Positions 43,858 to 51,843 of a stretch of DNA of 51,843 nucleotides are shown here, in pieces. Position 1 is the first letter of the stretch. Every line of letters begins with the position of its first letter. The position numbers and the translations under genes were made by a program. Origin of the DNA: Methylomonas sp. (GTDB taxonomy: Bacteria; Pseudomonadota; Gammaproteobacteria; Methylococcales; Methylomonadaceae); NCBI GenBank assembly GCA_026989395.1, contig JALSJK010000136.1:1-51843 (forward strand). Reading direction: 5' to 3'. The notes beneath the pieces were generated by a model, which searched no databases, had not been told where the DNA came from, and saw only the letters and a program-made list of their open reading frames with translations.

Positions 43858-43931
43858 GTCCCCGTAGCATAACAGGATAATGCCACCCCCTCCTAAGGGG
43901 TAGATTAGAGGTTCGAATCCTCTCGGGGACG
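43858..43931 (+). tRNA. tRNA-Arg (anticodon CCU)
   Basis: A cloverleaf can be folded by eye: acceptor stem GTCCCCG with CGGGGAC, an anticodon stem ACCCC/GGGGT around a loop CTCCTAA giving anticodon CCT (reading AGG), and a T-arm AGAGG-TTCGAAT-CCTCT. The discriminator base is G. The terminal CCA is not encoded; GCA follows the acceptor stem. Confidence 0.93.
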
Positions 43932-43943
43932 CATTTGCCCAAA

Positions 43944-44141
43944 TTAGTCATCGTCTCTTTTTGCTTCAATTTGTATCAAATTACCCTCGTGATCAATGGC
44001 AATTGAGAAAAAAATCGGGGTGCAGCAAACAGAGCAATCCTCATGATATTCTTGGCTGCCGGCGCTAGAATCAATCAAAATTGATATTGTTTCTCCGCAA
44101 TAAGGACAGGTAATCTGCGTTTCATCCTGGATATGGAGCAT
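43944..44141 (-). CDS. CPXCG-motif cysteine-rich protein
   Basis: A 65-aa protein starting at the ATG at 44139-44141, one base after the def stop, so it is coupled to def. It has a CPYCGE motif near residue 12 and a second pair C-S-V-C-C around residue 38, the layout of the small CPXCG zinc-ribbon family. The rest is acidic. The function is unknown. The tRNA gene lies just beyond its end, on the other strand. Confidence 0.85.
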   Translation of the reverse strand: MLHIQDETQITCPYCGETISILIDSSAGSQEYHEDCSVCCTPIFFSIAIDHEGNLIQIEAKRDDD

Positions 44142-44142
44142 T

Positions 44143-44667
44143 TTAATCAATAATTTGTTTGTTAAATTCCTTTTCGGAAATGATATCCTGGTTATTTTCA
44201 ACACGATCAAGATAGACCTTGCCTTCAAGATGATCATATTCATGTTGAAAAACTCTGGCGATAAAGTTTTTAAGTGTTTGGCGGGTTTGTTTTCCCTGTT
44301 GATCAGTATAGCTAATCTCAATTAATGTGAATCTTGGCACTAGCGCCCGGATTCCTGGTATGCTCAGACACCCTTCCCAGTCTTTTTGTTGCTTTTCTGA
44401 TAACATTCGAAAATCGGGGTTGATCATAACAGTTGGTTCCATAAAAGGAGCGTTCGGATAGCGGGGCGTTGGGCGCGAAGCCAGGATAATAATGCGGTAA
44501 GGTTCATAAATTTGTGGGGCTGCGAGGCCAACGCCGTTGGATTCAGATAAAGTTGCCTGCATGTCGTTGACAATATCTCGAGCAATGTTAGAGTCAAAGC
44601 GAATTTCTTCTGCTTTAGTTCGTAATATTGGCGCGCCTAGTAGTGCGATTTGTCTTAGTTTGCCCAT
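44143..44667 (-). CDS. def: Peptide deformylase
   Basis: A 174-aa metallohydrolase that removes the formyl group from nascent proteins. All three motifs are intact: GVGLAAPQI (45-53), EGCLSIP with Cys100, and QHEYDHLEG with His142, Glu143 and His146. It is somewhat divergent from the usual def located next to fmt, so it may be a second copy; fmt is not nearby. It is divergent from folD. Confidence 0.95.
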   Translation of the reverse strand: MGKLRQIALLGAPILRTKAEEIRFDSNIARDIVNDMQATLSESNGVGLAAPQIYEPYRIIILASRPTPRYPNAPFMEPTVMINPDFRMLSEKQQKDWEGCLSIPGIRALVPRFTLIEISYTDQQGKQTRQTLKNFIARVFQHEYDHLEGKVYLDRVENNQDIISEKEFNKQIID

Positions 44668-44751
44668 GTCTAAAAAAATAATATAAAGTTTGGATATACT
44701 ATAAACAATCGGTCAGCTGATGACCATAAAATCAAATGATAGGAATTGAAT

Positions 44752-45609
44752 ATGACTGCGAAAATAATTGATGGAAAAGAGATTGCTGTTAAAGTTCGTC
44801 AGCAATGGAAAGAGCGTGTTGATAAATTAAAAGAGTCAGGAATCTTGCCAGGTTTGGCAGTTATTATTGTAGGCGACAATCCTGCCTCACGGGTTTATGT
44901 GCGCAATAAAATTAAAGCCTGTCATGAGGTAGGTATGCATTCAGAGCTGCATGATTTACCTGAAGATATTAGTGAAACTATGCTGCTTGAAGCCATTGAA
45001 AGGCTTAATCAAGATAAAACTATACATGGTATTTTAGTGCAATTACCGTTGCCTGAGCATATTGATGTTAACAGGGTTTTGGAAACCATTGCTGTTGAAA
45101 AAGATGTTGATGGCTTCCATCTATATAATTTGGGGGGGTTGGTAGCGGGTAATACCGTGTTTCCTCCTTGTACTCCTTATGGAGTGCAATGCTTGTTGGA
45201 ATATTGCGAAATATCTATTGAAGGCGAAAACGCGGTCATTGTCGGTCGTAGTAATATTGTTGGTAAGCCGATGGCTTTAATGTTGTTACAAAAAAGTGCA
45301 ACAGTGACAGTATGCACATCGAAAACCAAGGATTTGAAGCAATTTACTTCGTTAGCGGATATTTTGGTTGTGGCAACAGGTAAGCCAAATTTAATTACTG
45401 CTGATATGGTTAAGCCTGGAGCAACAGTGATTGATGTTGGAATAAATAGACTGGATGATGGGCGTCTGGTTGGTGATGTTGATTTTGAAGGGGTAAAAGA
45501 GGTGGCTGGCTATATTACTCCGGTTCCTGGCGGCGTGGGACCAATGACGATAACAATGTTGGTTGCTAATACGGTGATTGCGGCTGAGCAGAAACTTGGG
45601 GCGGAATGA
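44752..45609 (+). CDS. folD: Bifunctional methylenetetrahydrofolate dehydrogenase / cyclohydrolase
   Basis: A FolD of about 285 aa that interconverts methylene-, methenyl- and formyl-tetrahydrofolate. Visible motifs: [18 protein letters not shown], the catalytic-site [29 protein letters not shown] (NADP site) and the C-terminal [15 protein letters not shown]. The ATG at 44752 is favoured over the TTG at 44746 because AGGA lies 7 bases upstream. In a methylotroph it supplies the folate branch of C1 assimilation. Confidence 0.96.
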   Translation: MTAKIIDGKEIAVKVRQQWKERVDKLKESGILPGLAVIIVGDNPASRVYVRNKIKACHEVGMHSELHDLPEDISETMLLEAIERLNQDKTIHGILVQLPLPEHIDVNRVLETIAVEKDVDGFHLYNLGGLVAGNTVFPPCTPYGVQCLLEYCEISIEGENAVIVGRSNIVGKPMALMLLQKSATVTVCTSKTKDLKQFTSLADILVVATGKPNLITADMVKPGATVIDVGINRLDDGRLVGDVDFEGVKEVAGYITPVPGGVGPMTITMLVANTVIAAEQKLGAE

Positions 45610-45634
45610 GGAATAGAAAAGGTTTGGCCCCTTT

Positions 45635-45681
45635 AAGATACTTTTTGCATTAAAGTGTAAATTTAGCGCAAAAAGTATCTT
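45635..45681. terminator. Perfect 14-bp stem between convergent folD and PEP-CTERM genes
   Basis: AAGATACTTTTTGC and its exact complement enclose a 19-base loop. The stem contains T- and A-tracts on either side, so it could stop transcription from both directions. Confidence 0.65.
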
Positions 45682-45703
45682 GTTGAGACCGATATGGTTA
45701 TGA

Positions 45704-46513
45704 TTACGCTGATTTACGTTTATTGCTGAACCACCCTAACAGTCCAAGGCCGCTGAGAAATAAGCCAAGGGCGGGAGGGAGTGGAACGTCAGAAGGTGGA
45801 TTGATTACTGCTGATTCTACAGATAGAATGCCTGTTCCAATTTCGCGGCTGCATGAGTCAAAAGTAGTGCCGCCGCAATTAAAGGCGCCAAAAAATAATG
45901 GGAATACCATGTGTCCATCAACTATATCCGCCAAAGAAATTTCAGTTTCAATATTAAACAGGACGTCCTTGTCGTCCTCGATGCCTAGTTGCTCCTTGTC
46001 ACTGTCAACAAGCTTGAAGGTTAAATTGTCAGCGCCACCAGATTGAGTGAAATAGCCGCCCTTAGTGTCAGGGACAACATCAAAAGTTGCAATTTTGAGT
46101 CCGTCTGTGTAGGTGAGGGCGTCATGTTCATCGGCAGTTGTAAAATTATCCAAGTAGACGGTCATTTGGTTAGAGATGCCTGGAACCGAAAGCCCGTGGT
46201 TAAAGGATAGTTTTCCAGTCGCAGGGTCGTATCCGGTAAAGGCTCCGGCTATGTTGTAGCTTGCAGTCAGCTGAAGTCCATCGATATTCGCATCAATCAA
46301 TGCGTATCCAGTTCCAGTAAAAAAATCACCTGGTGATGGTATGCCTTTGCCCGGTATGCTCAAATTATCAGTTATAACCACATGGTTAATAGCGTTAAAG
46401 GCAACTTTGTTGTTTAGCATTCCCAGTAAGGTTTTGCTTTCAACCGACGCCTGCGATGGGTTGCTAAATAATAGCAGCGTTGAGATAGTTAGGGGTAGTA
46501 TGGTTTTTTTCAT
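45704..46513 (-). CDS. PEP-CTERM sorting-domain protein
   Basis: A 269-aa exported protein with a signal peptide (MKKTILPLTISTLLLFSNPSQA) and a C-terminal PEP-CTERM/VPLPA-type sorting domain: VPLPPALGLFLSGLGLLGW followed by a basic FSNKRKSA. The body is a beta-rich domain without recognised catalytic motifs. Exosortase would cleave near the VPLPP motif and release or anchor it on the surface, often with exopolysaccharide. No exosortase gene is in the window. Confidence 0.9.
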   Translation of the reverse strand: MKKTILPLTISTLLLFSNPSQASVESKTLLGMLNNKVAFNAINHVVITDNLSIPGKGIPSPGDFFTGTGYALIDANIDGLQLTASYNIAGAFTGYDPATGKLSFNHGLSVPGISNQMTVYLDNFTTADEHDALTYTDGLKIATFDVVPDTKGGYFTQSGGADNLTFKLVDSDKEQLGIEDDKDVLFNIETEISLADIVDGHMVFPLFFGAFNCGGTTFDSCSREIGTGILSVESAVINPPSDVPLPPALGLFLSGLGLLGWFSNKRKSA

Positions 46514-47135
46514 GATTTTTCCTCAGTTAAAGTTTCTGAAACATAAGGTGAGAATGGCTTTGCTGGCTGAATATAAGGAAGTGGAGGTGTATATCAAGAA
46601 CAAAGCAATCTACTCGCCTTAGGTGTTAGGATACATAAATTATTTTCTTAAGTAAAATTTAATGTTAGTAGTGTAGTAATTTTTGTTGCTTTTTCGAGCG
46701 ATTTAGTTGCCAAAAAGTAACAGTCTAGTTGTTTTGTTGTGCTGCGTCAAATGCTTGTTGCTAAATAAATCTTTAGCCCATGTAAAAATAATATTTGTAA
46801 TTTCAATACAGTATGGAATATTTCTTAAGTTAAGTGAGTTTTATGTTTAAGGGAAAGTATTGTTGTGCCAATAACTGAAAAATCTTTTTATGTCGGCAAA
46901 AATTGCCTAAAATTTCTAACGGGAAACTTAATCTTTTGAAATCATAGGTTGATGCAGCTGAATGCCACCTGAATTTTTGGAGGAAGAAAGTTTTATGATT
47001 TCCATCTGGGAGCCAATAAAATAAATCTCTGTCGTCAGAAACTAATACAAATATAATAGGTCAGTTACACGTTGTCCTTGTTATTCAAGTTTAGTTTGAT
47101 GAACTGAGATTTTTATAATTTGCTATTGGTTCCCC
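46514..47135. other. 622-base AT-rich gap before the multicopper oxidase
   Basis: The longest gene-free stretch. No ORF of convincing coding character, no RNA gene and no strong hairpin was found. It should hold the divergent promoters of the PEP-CTERM gene and the multicopper oxidase operon. One very short frame (46995-47024) has a GGAGG upstream but encodes only 9 residues. Confidence 0.6.
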
Positions 47136-48800
47136 ATGTTGAGAAGTGCGCTTATTTTTTTACTTTTAATTTTGCTTGTTTCGGTATATTGGCTGTTGCC
47201 TTCGCCAGTAGAAAAATCCGCACTGAATATTCCGGCAACGGTTTCTGATTCTGCGCGTCAATCTTCAGGATACGTCAATCCATGCCAAAATGATTTTTCG
47301 GAATGGCGTGAAGGTTTTGAAATTGAAGGTGTGGAAATTAATCCTTCGCCATTTTGTCAGCCCGATAATCCTTATGAAATCGCCACTTTTGTGAAAGGCG
47401 TGAATAATGTTTCCATGCAGACTTTGATGCAAACACGGTTAGCGGAAGATTTTCTGACTAAAACCGATGATCTTGATGGCGATGGTGATCCAGATATTAT
47501 CAGAATTAAAATGGAAGTGATCGAACTTAACGGATTTACTCCAGATGGAGATTACGTTTTTCCTGCTTATGATATTGCTCCCGGCATTCAGCCCGGGTTA
47601 TGGGTGTTTGCCCCCAAAACCCGTGGCATGGCAGAAAAGCATTTTCGCTCCAAAATAGCGCATGCATTGCTGCGAGCTCCTTCGCCGGTGATTCGAGTAG
47701 AGCAGGGTGATAAAGTTTATATTACTTTGGAAAACACCCATTACTTTCCTCATACCATTCATTTTCACGGGGTTGACCATCCCTGGCGATTAAAAAACGG
47801 AAAAAATAATGATGGCGATCCAACGACTGGAGCGCCAGCAGTATTTCCTGGGGAAAAGCGAACTTATGAAATGCAACCCAGGCAAGCAGGAACGATGTTT
47901 TATCATTGCCATGTGCAAACGGATAAGCATTTGGTGATGGGGCTGAATGGTATGTTTGTCGTAGAAGAAAACCGTCCCAACAACTGGGTACAGACTTTTA
48001 ATGTTGGTGCCGGCCAGGTTAGACATCCGTCTGTTGCTGTTAAAGAAGCCTATGATCAGGAATACGATTTGCATTACCAGGCGATTGATAAAAAGCTGGC
48101 AACAATTATTCAGCAGGCAAATGATCCCAGGCTTGTCGCGAAAAGGATGAATCGGCAATACAATATGACCGAGGCATCAGAAAATTATTTTTTGCTGAAT
48201 GGCCATTCATTTCCTTATACCTTGCGCGATTCGATGGTTGTCGTTAAACCCAATCAAAAAATCAAACTCCGTATAGCGAATGCTCAGCGCTCAGCAATGG
48301 CTATACATTTTCATGGGCATAAGGCAAAAGTAACTCATTTTGATGGTGTGCCTTTGTTGCCTGCGGCCCAGGTAACTAGGGACGTTTTTGAAATTGCTCC
48401 TGCACAACGCATTGATTTGAACTTGCAAACAGAAAATGACGGTTTGCATAGTTTTGGACCCGGAGTCTGGTTGTTTCATGATCATGTTGAAACCGGAATT
48501 ACCACGGATGGCATGGCGCCGGGAGGAAATATCAGCACCGTGGTTTATCAGGATTTACTCGATGATATGGGGATGCCAAAAATTCGGGAAGAACCTGTCA
48601 ATCGGTATTTCAACAAGAATTATTATGCCAAAAAGAATCCGGTCTGGAATATGGGAGATTTCAAACAATTATTAGGTGATGCCGGAATGCTGGAAGTCAA
48701 CTATTTTCGACTGATTATGTTGGGTCTGATTTCGGGGTTGATTGCGGCGATATTGTTTTTTCTGGTTCGTCAGCCATCAGGGAATGGAGATCAAGAATGA
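47136..48800 (+). CDS. Membrane-anchored multicopper oxidase with one type-1 site
   Basis: A 554-aa protein with an N-terminal signal/anchor (about 1-20) and a C-terminal membrane helix (about 524-545). The first oxidase domain has HTIHFHG (His206, 209, 211) and YHCHVQTDKH (His257, Cys258, His259, His265), the type-1 Cys pattern. The second domain has HFHGHK (391-395) but HDH at 448-450, so Asp449 replaces the type-1 Cys. The trinuclear-site His pairs are kept in both domains. This fits two-domain oxidases with the blue copper only in domain 1. It likely works in the periplasm. The stop overlaps the cupredoxin gene by 4 bases. Confidence 0.85.
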   Translation: MLRSALIFLLLILLVSVYWLLPSPVEKSALNIPATVSDSARQSSGYVNPCQNDFSEWREGFEIEGVEINPSPFCQPDNPYEIATFVKGVNNVSMQTLMQTRLAEDFLTKTDDLDGDGDPDIIRIKMEVIELNGFTPDGDYVFPAYDIAPGIQPGLWVFAPKTRGMAEKHFRSKIAHALLRAPSPVIRVEQGDKVYITLENTHYFPHTIHFHGVDHPWRLKNGKNNDGDPTTGAPAVFPGEKRTYEMQPRQAGTMFYHCHVQTDKHLVMGLNGMFVVEENRPNNWVQTFNVGAGQVRHPSVAVKEAYDQEYDLHYQAIDKKLATIIQQANDPRLVAKRMNRQYNMTEASENYFLLNGHSFPYTLRDSMVVVKPNQKIKLRIANAQRSAMAIHFHGHKAKVTHFDGVPLLPAAQVTRDVFEIAPAQRIDLNLQTENDGLHSFGPGVWLFHDHVETGITTDGMAPGGNISTVVYQDLLDDMGMPKIREEPVNRYFNKNYYAKKNPVWNMGDFKQLLGDAGMLEVNYFRLIMLGLISGLIAAILFFLVRQPSGNGDQE

Positions 48801-49441
48801 AAAAGTTAATTTTCTTTTTTTTATTATTTTTCTCCCAGTTGAGCTTTTCTGCAATGAATCATAACGGAATGACCATGGATGAAAAAGGAATGGTAATGAA
48901 TAGTAACCCGGATACATTACCAAAAGATTGCAAGAAGATTTCTGAAGATGTACATTTTACGGTACATGCAGGCCACAAATACGCAAAAAAATTCAATGGC
49001 AAAATGTATGCTTTTGATCAGCAACAATGGGACGTTAAGCCCTGTAGCCGCATCAAAATTACTTTTATTAATGATGATGACATTCGGCATCAATTTATGA
49101 TTCACGGCTTGCCGGGTTATTTATATCCCAAGGGAATGTTTCATATTGAGCTTTATGGAAAAGGCGAAAAAGAAGGTTTTTTTATAGTTCCCAGTCAGCC
49201 TAAAACCTATTTGGTGCATTGTGAAGTTCCGCAGCATATGGAAAAAGGCATGAAAGCACAACTCAAAGTAGCGGGAGGAGACCAGGATTTACCTAGTATT
49301 CCCGGCCTGACCGAACCAGTCACTCCTGATAGCTATGAGGTCAGTTGGAATCAAGCGAGCTGGGCAATTTTGGTTTTATCAGTGCTGGTTGGTTTTGCTG
49401 GGCCATTTTTTCTGCTGATGAGGTATAAGAACAGCAAGTGA
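48797..49441 (+). CDS. Membrane-anchored cupredoxin
   Basis: A 214-aa protein with a signal peptide (to about residue 19), a Met-rich HNGMTMDEKGMVM stretch that may bind copper, and a cupredoxin domain. Candidate type-1 ligands are His98 or His103, Cys142, His147 and Met152 (HCEVPQHMEKGM). A C-terminal membrane helix (about 187-209) anchors it. It is translationally coupled to the multicopper oxidase by a 4-base overlap and probably passes electrons to or from it. Its end overlaps cmoM by 4 bases. Confidence 0.8.
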   Translation: MKKLIFFFLLFFSQLSFSAMNHNGMTMDEKGMVMNSNPDTLPKDCKKISEDVHFTVHAGHKYAKKFNGKMYAFDQQQWDVKPCSRIKITFINDDDIRHQFMIHGLPGYLYPKGMFHIELYGKGEKEGFFIVPSQPKTYLVHCEVPQHMEKGMKAQLKVAGGDQDLPSIPGLTEPVTPDSYEVSWNQASWAILVLSVLVGFAGPFFLLMRYKNSK

Positions 49442-50238
49442 AAAAGCAGGGAGTAGCCAGCGGAGATCGAAATTTTGATGATTTGGCAGAGCGGTTTGAA
49501 CAGCGCATTTATGGTAGTAACAAGGGCGCAATTCGCCAGGCAGTAATCTGGCGGGATCTGGAAAGTGTTTTAGCTAAAAATAGCAAATTGCGCGTTCTTG
49601 ATCTTGGGGGTGGCTTGGGTTATTTTTCTATAAAACTGAGTCAATTGGGACATGATGTCTGTTTTACTGATATTTCTCCTGTCATGACTCAAAAAGCCAT
49701 AGAGTTAGCCAGCCAGGCAGGTGTAGATGGGAAGATTGATTGGAATATCTTGTCTTATCAAAAGTTCGCAGAGCAACATCAAGGCAAGTTTGATCTGGTT
49801 CTGTGTCATGCTTTACTCGAGTGGCTGGAGCAGCCGGAGCTGGTTTTTCCATCCATAGTCAATTTGCTGGAGGTAAACGGTAGATTGTCTTTATGCTTTT
49901 ATAATCCTGCCGGGATGGTTTACCATAATTTGATTCGCGGTAATTTTAACCGGGTAGAGCGCCAAGAGTATTATCGATCCGATAAAGGCAGTCTCACACC
50001 TGATAATCCCTGTTCGGTTAAAGAAGTTAGGCAATGGCTTTTTGAGAATCACTTCGGTATTGAAACGGTCAGTGGTATTCGTGTTTTTAGCGATTATGTT
50101 GTTGAAAAACGCGGTGGACTGAAATCACCCGAGGCAGTTTTGAGGATGGAGCTGGAATATTCTCAGAGCGAGCCGTACAAATGGCTGGGGCGTTATTTAC
50201 ATTTTATGGTGAGCAGACGCTTATACCAGTCCCAATAA
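49438..50238 (+). CDS. cmoM: tRNA 5-carboxymethoxyuridine methyltransferase CmoM
   Basis: A 266-aa class I methyltransferase similar to E. coli CmoM across its length: the start region DRNFDDLAERFEQRIYGSNKGAIRQAVIWRDLE, the AdoMet motif LDLGGGLGYFSIKL, HALLEWLEQPE, LSLCFYNPAGMVYHNLIRGNF and GIRVFSDYV. It methylates 5-carboxymethoxyuridine in tRNA anticodons. It starts with GTG overlapping the cupredoxin stop (GTGA), giving a three-gene coupled unit whose third member does not obviously match the first two. No cmoA/cmoB is present. Confidence 0.93.
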   Translation: MKKQGVASGDRNFDDLAERFEQRIYGSNKGAIRQAVIWRDLESVLAKNSKLRVLDLGGGLGYFSIKLSQLGHDVCFTDISPVMTQKAIELASQAGVDGKIDWNILSYQKFAEQHQGKFDLVLCHALLEWLEQPELVFPSIVNLLEVNGRLSLCFYNPAGMVYHNLIRGNFNRVERQEYYRSDKGSLTPDNPCSVKEVRQWLFENHFGIETVSGIRVFSDYVVEKRGGLKSPEAVLRMELEYSQSEPYKWLGRYLHFMVSRRLYQSQ

Positions 50239-50346
50239 GTTCTCGTATGTTCCTTCTTCTGATGGAGAAGGTAGGGGGGTGGAGAATTGAAAATATAAAC
50301 TTATTGGGGTTGGTATTAAAAATAGATAGGACTTATGAACTGAATC

Positions 50347-50409
50347 TAACTCAGCTATCGGCAAAAACTTAGTCGTTAGAAACCCGCAGTCGTGGCCGCG
50401 CGAAGTATA
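50347..50409. repeat. Half-element of the palindromic repeat family
   Basis: Its reverse complement starts TATACTTCGCGCGGCCACGA and aligns well to the left end of the element at 7572, through TTTTTGCCGATAGCTG. Only one terminal arm (50384-50409) is present. It directly abuts the broken cupin gene. Confidence 0.75.
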
Positions 50410-50410
50410 G

Positions 50411-50682
50411 CGTAATACCCGGTTTCTAACCAGATATTGAAAGCTTTGTCATACACTCGGCCGCTGACGATAAAAATTTCTTCAGGATATTGGTGGCTTT
50501 TACCTCCAAAAGGCGTGGTGTCTGCACCTGGGAAGAATCTGGTTAAGCGAGTATATGCTCCCGACTGGATCCAGACTAAGCGTTAATTCTTCAGCCATAC
50601 CTTCCAGCCCATCAATAGGTTGCCATTTGTTTTTATTTTCTTTTTTTAATGGATTCCGATAAGTGATGGTGGATTTGGGCAT
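50411..50682 (-). pseudogene. ChrR-like cupin gene, frameshifted and truncated
   Basis: The frame starting at 50682 reads MPKSTITYRNP to about SLDP and is then out of register. From about 50563 the coding sense continues in another frame: SGAYTRLTRFFPGADTTPFG, then SHQYPEEIFIVSGRVYDKAF and ETGYYA, which is the heart of an anti-sigma-type (ChrR) cupin domain. The cupin then runs straight into the repeat end at 50409 and loses its C-terminal strands. It therefore has one frameshift in the region of the SLDP codons plus a lost 3' end. A sequencing error could explain the frameshift but not the truncation. Confidence 0.75.
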
Positions 50683-50711
50683 TTGATTAATTTAATAAGC
50701 TTTACGAATAC

Positions 50712-51050
50712 TTATGGCTTTTTATCCGAACCCGGGTTGAAAATAGTGGAGACCTTTGAACTGCTATCAGATTCTTTTGAAGTTGGAATTATTTTCGCCA
50801 TTCCTTGTTTTTTAACTTCATCGATTCTAATGATCTCATGCATGGGGATGAAAGAGCGTTTGACGCTATTGAATTCTGAACGAAGCTTATCTTCTGAGGG
50901 ATCAACAACAATGGCACTTTTCTCACCAAAAACAAAATCTTCCACAATAACAAAACCATACATATCGCCTTGATAGACGTGTTTGGCGTAAATTTCGTAA
51001 ACTTGTTTCTGGTTAAAAAAAACCACTTTATATATAAGCTTATCTGACAT
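50712..51050 (-). CDS. DUF1820 family protein
   Basis: A 112-aa protein that matches DUF1820 of Gammaproteobacteria: LIYKVVFFNQKQVYEIYAK, YQGDMYGFVIVEDFVFGE, VVDPSEDKLRSEF and a VKRSFIPMHEIIRIDEV core. The Ser-rich tail is not conserved. The function is unknown. It is upstream of the broken cupin gene on the same strand, with a 29-base gap. Confidence 0.92.
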   Translation of the reverse strand: MSDKLIYKVVFFNQKQVYEIYAKHVYQGDMYGFVIVEDFVFGEKSAIVVDPSEDKLRSEFNSVKRSFIPMHEIIRIDEVKKQGMAKIIPTSKESDSSSKVSTIFNPGSDKKP

Positions 51051-51131
51051 ACAGTTCTCAAAAAAAATATAATAGAGCTATTGTAGCACCGATATTCTGA
51101 ATTAACTCAACGGGTCAAGAGGCATCAAGAA

Positions 51132-51575
51132 ATGAAATACCGAATTTATCTATCTGGCGAAATTCACACTGATTGGCGGGAGCAAATCAAACATGGGATT
51201 TTGGAAAATAATCTGGCTATTGAGGTTTTCAGTCCAGTTACCGACCATGAAAAAAGTGATAATGTTGGCGAAGAAATCCTGGGAAAAGAAACAAATAATT
51301 TTTGGAAGGATCATAAAGCTTCAAAAATCAATGCATTGCGAACTCAGACTGCCATTAAAAAGTCAGATATTGTTATCGTGCGTTTTGGGGATAAATACAA
51401 ACAATGGAATGCTGCTTTTGATGCCGGGATTGCCATTGGTTTAGGCATACCTGTTATTGTCATGCATGCGCCAGAATTAACTCACCCGCTTAAAGAAATT
51501 GATGGTTTGGCGATGGCGGTTACTGAAACGCCGCAACAGGTTGTTGAAATTTTAAAGTATATTTCCCAGCTATAG
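51132..51575 (+). CDS. YtoQ family protein
   Basis: A 147-aa protein matching YtoQ (nucleoside 2-deoxyribosyltransferase-like fold): IYLSGEIHTDWREQI, FSPVTDHEKSDNVGEEILG, and the SDIVIVRFGDKYKQWNAAFDAGIAIGLG segment. The activity is not established. It is divergent from the DUF1820 gene. Confidence 0.93.
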   Translation: MKYRIYLSGEIHTDWREQIKHGILENNLAIEVFSPVTDHEKSDNVGEEILGKETNNFWKDHKASKINALRTQTAIKKSDIVIVRFGDKYKQWNAAFDAGIAIGLGIPVIVMHAPELTHPLKEIDGLAMAVTETPQQVVEILKYISQL

Positions 51576-51739
51576 AATGACTTATTTTTTACATTACTTG
51601 TAACTATTCAGCATATTTAATTTAGCTAAAATCACTCAATGTTAGTGGCTTATGGAAGAAGTGTATGTGTCATGGATGACACAATCAAGTCTACATGGAC
51701 GTATTTACGGCGTCTTGGGTGAAGCCTCAATATGATGTT

Positions 51740-51843
51740 TCATGTATAACATTGCGTCCCATATTGATTAATTTTATTCCAGAATTGTTCCCATCGATCG
51801 CCGGATTGAACAAGCGATCTTAAACTGAGAATAATTCCTGCCC
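51740..51843 (-). CDS. Possible C-terminus of a gene beyond the right edge
   Basis: A frame entering from the right edge encodes SLRSLVQSGDRWEQFWNKIN and ends at a TGA at 51740-51742. Codon choice and residue mix look coding, but only 33 residues are visible, so the family cannot be named. Confidence 0.3.
   Translation of the reverse strand, partial: AGIILSLRSLVQSGDRWEQFWNKINQYGTQCYT

Noticed and set aside
46995-47024. A 9-residue frame with GGAGG upstream, before the multicopper oxidase
   Set aside because: Too short to support, spacing of 11 bases is long, and no regulatory stem follows it that would make it a leader peptide.

Overview
The window reads as a chromosomal segment of a gammaproteobacterial methanotroph or methylotroph (Methylococcales-like). 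The strongest evidence is a complete fhcB-fhcA-fhcD-fhcC cluster (formyltransferase/hydrolase complex of the tetrahydromethanopterin C1 pathway) set among genes typical of Gammaproteobacteria: rimO, yheS, cmoM, erpA-anmK-M23 peptidase-tyrS, and a DUF2058 protein. Base composition is AT-rich (low 40s % GC by eye), except for one amidohydrolase gene near the left edge that looks clearly more GC-rich. These lineage and composition statements come from reading, not from a computed comparison.

Layout. 1-2.1 kb: a truncated repeat-borne ORF, then a probably acquired exported amidohydrolase. 2.2-8.6 kb (minus strand): a two-gene DUF3754/membrane-protein cassette, a small SET-domain protein, rimO, a DUF2058 protein and a secreted Tyr-rich protein. 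8.8-15.4 kb: a small lipoprotein, a long structured hairpin, fhcBADC and a SulP anion transporter that is probably co-transcribed. 15.6-26.9 kb: an orphan GspE-type ATPase, a second copy of the left-edge ORF in inverted orientation, a YcxB-like protein, a 59-aa ORF, yheS, a membrane protein, a universal stress protein, cobU/cobT/cobS interrupted by a TM2-domain gene, and an ExeA-like ATPase with three C-terminal repeats. 27-29.7 kb (minus): cspA and a four-gene operon of two DUF1538 membrane proteins, a PII-like protein and a CBS protein. 29.9-35.2 kb: an NdvB-like GH17-GT2 glucan synthase, an orphan solute-binding protein, moaA and a rhodanese lipoprotein. 35.3-38 kb (minus): a porin, an FMN-binding protein and a PepSY membrane protein behind a Fur-box-like site. 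38.3-45.6 kb: argC, erpA, anmK, M23 peptidase, tyrS, tRNA-Arg(CCU), a CPXCG protein, def and folD. 45.7-51.8 kb: a PEP-CTERM protein, a membrane-anchored multicopper oxidase/cupredoxin pair translationally coupled to cmoM, a broken cupin gene ending in a repeat, a DUF1820 protein, a YtoQ-family protein and a possible gene end at the right edge.

How the genes connect. fhcBADC carries out formyl transfer and hydrolysis to formate in C1 oxidation, and folD links to the tetrahydrofolate branch. The cob genes handle the late steps of cobalamin assembly. The porin/FMN/PepSY set looks like an iron-regulated cell-envelope redox module, and the MCO/cupredoxin set a periplasmic copper module. The DUF1538 + PII-like + CBS operon looks like a transporter with two built-in regulators and is the best candidate for an undescribed system. 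A dispersed palindromic repeat family (ends resembling TATACTTCGCGCGG) occupies at least four intergenic gaps and is the main non-genic structure.
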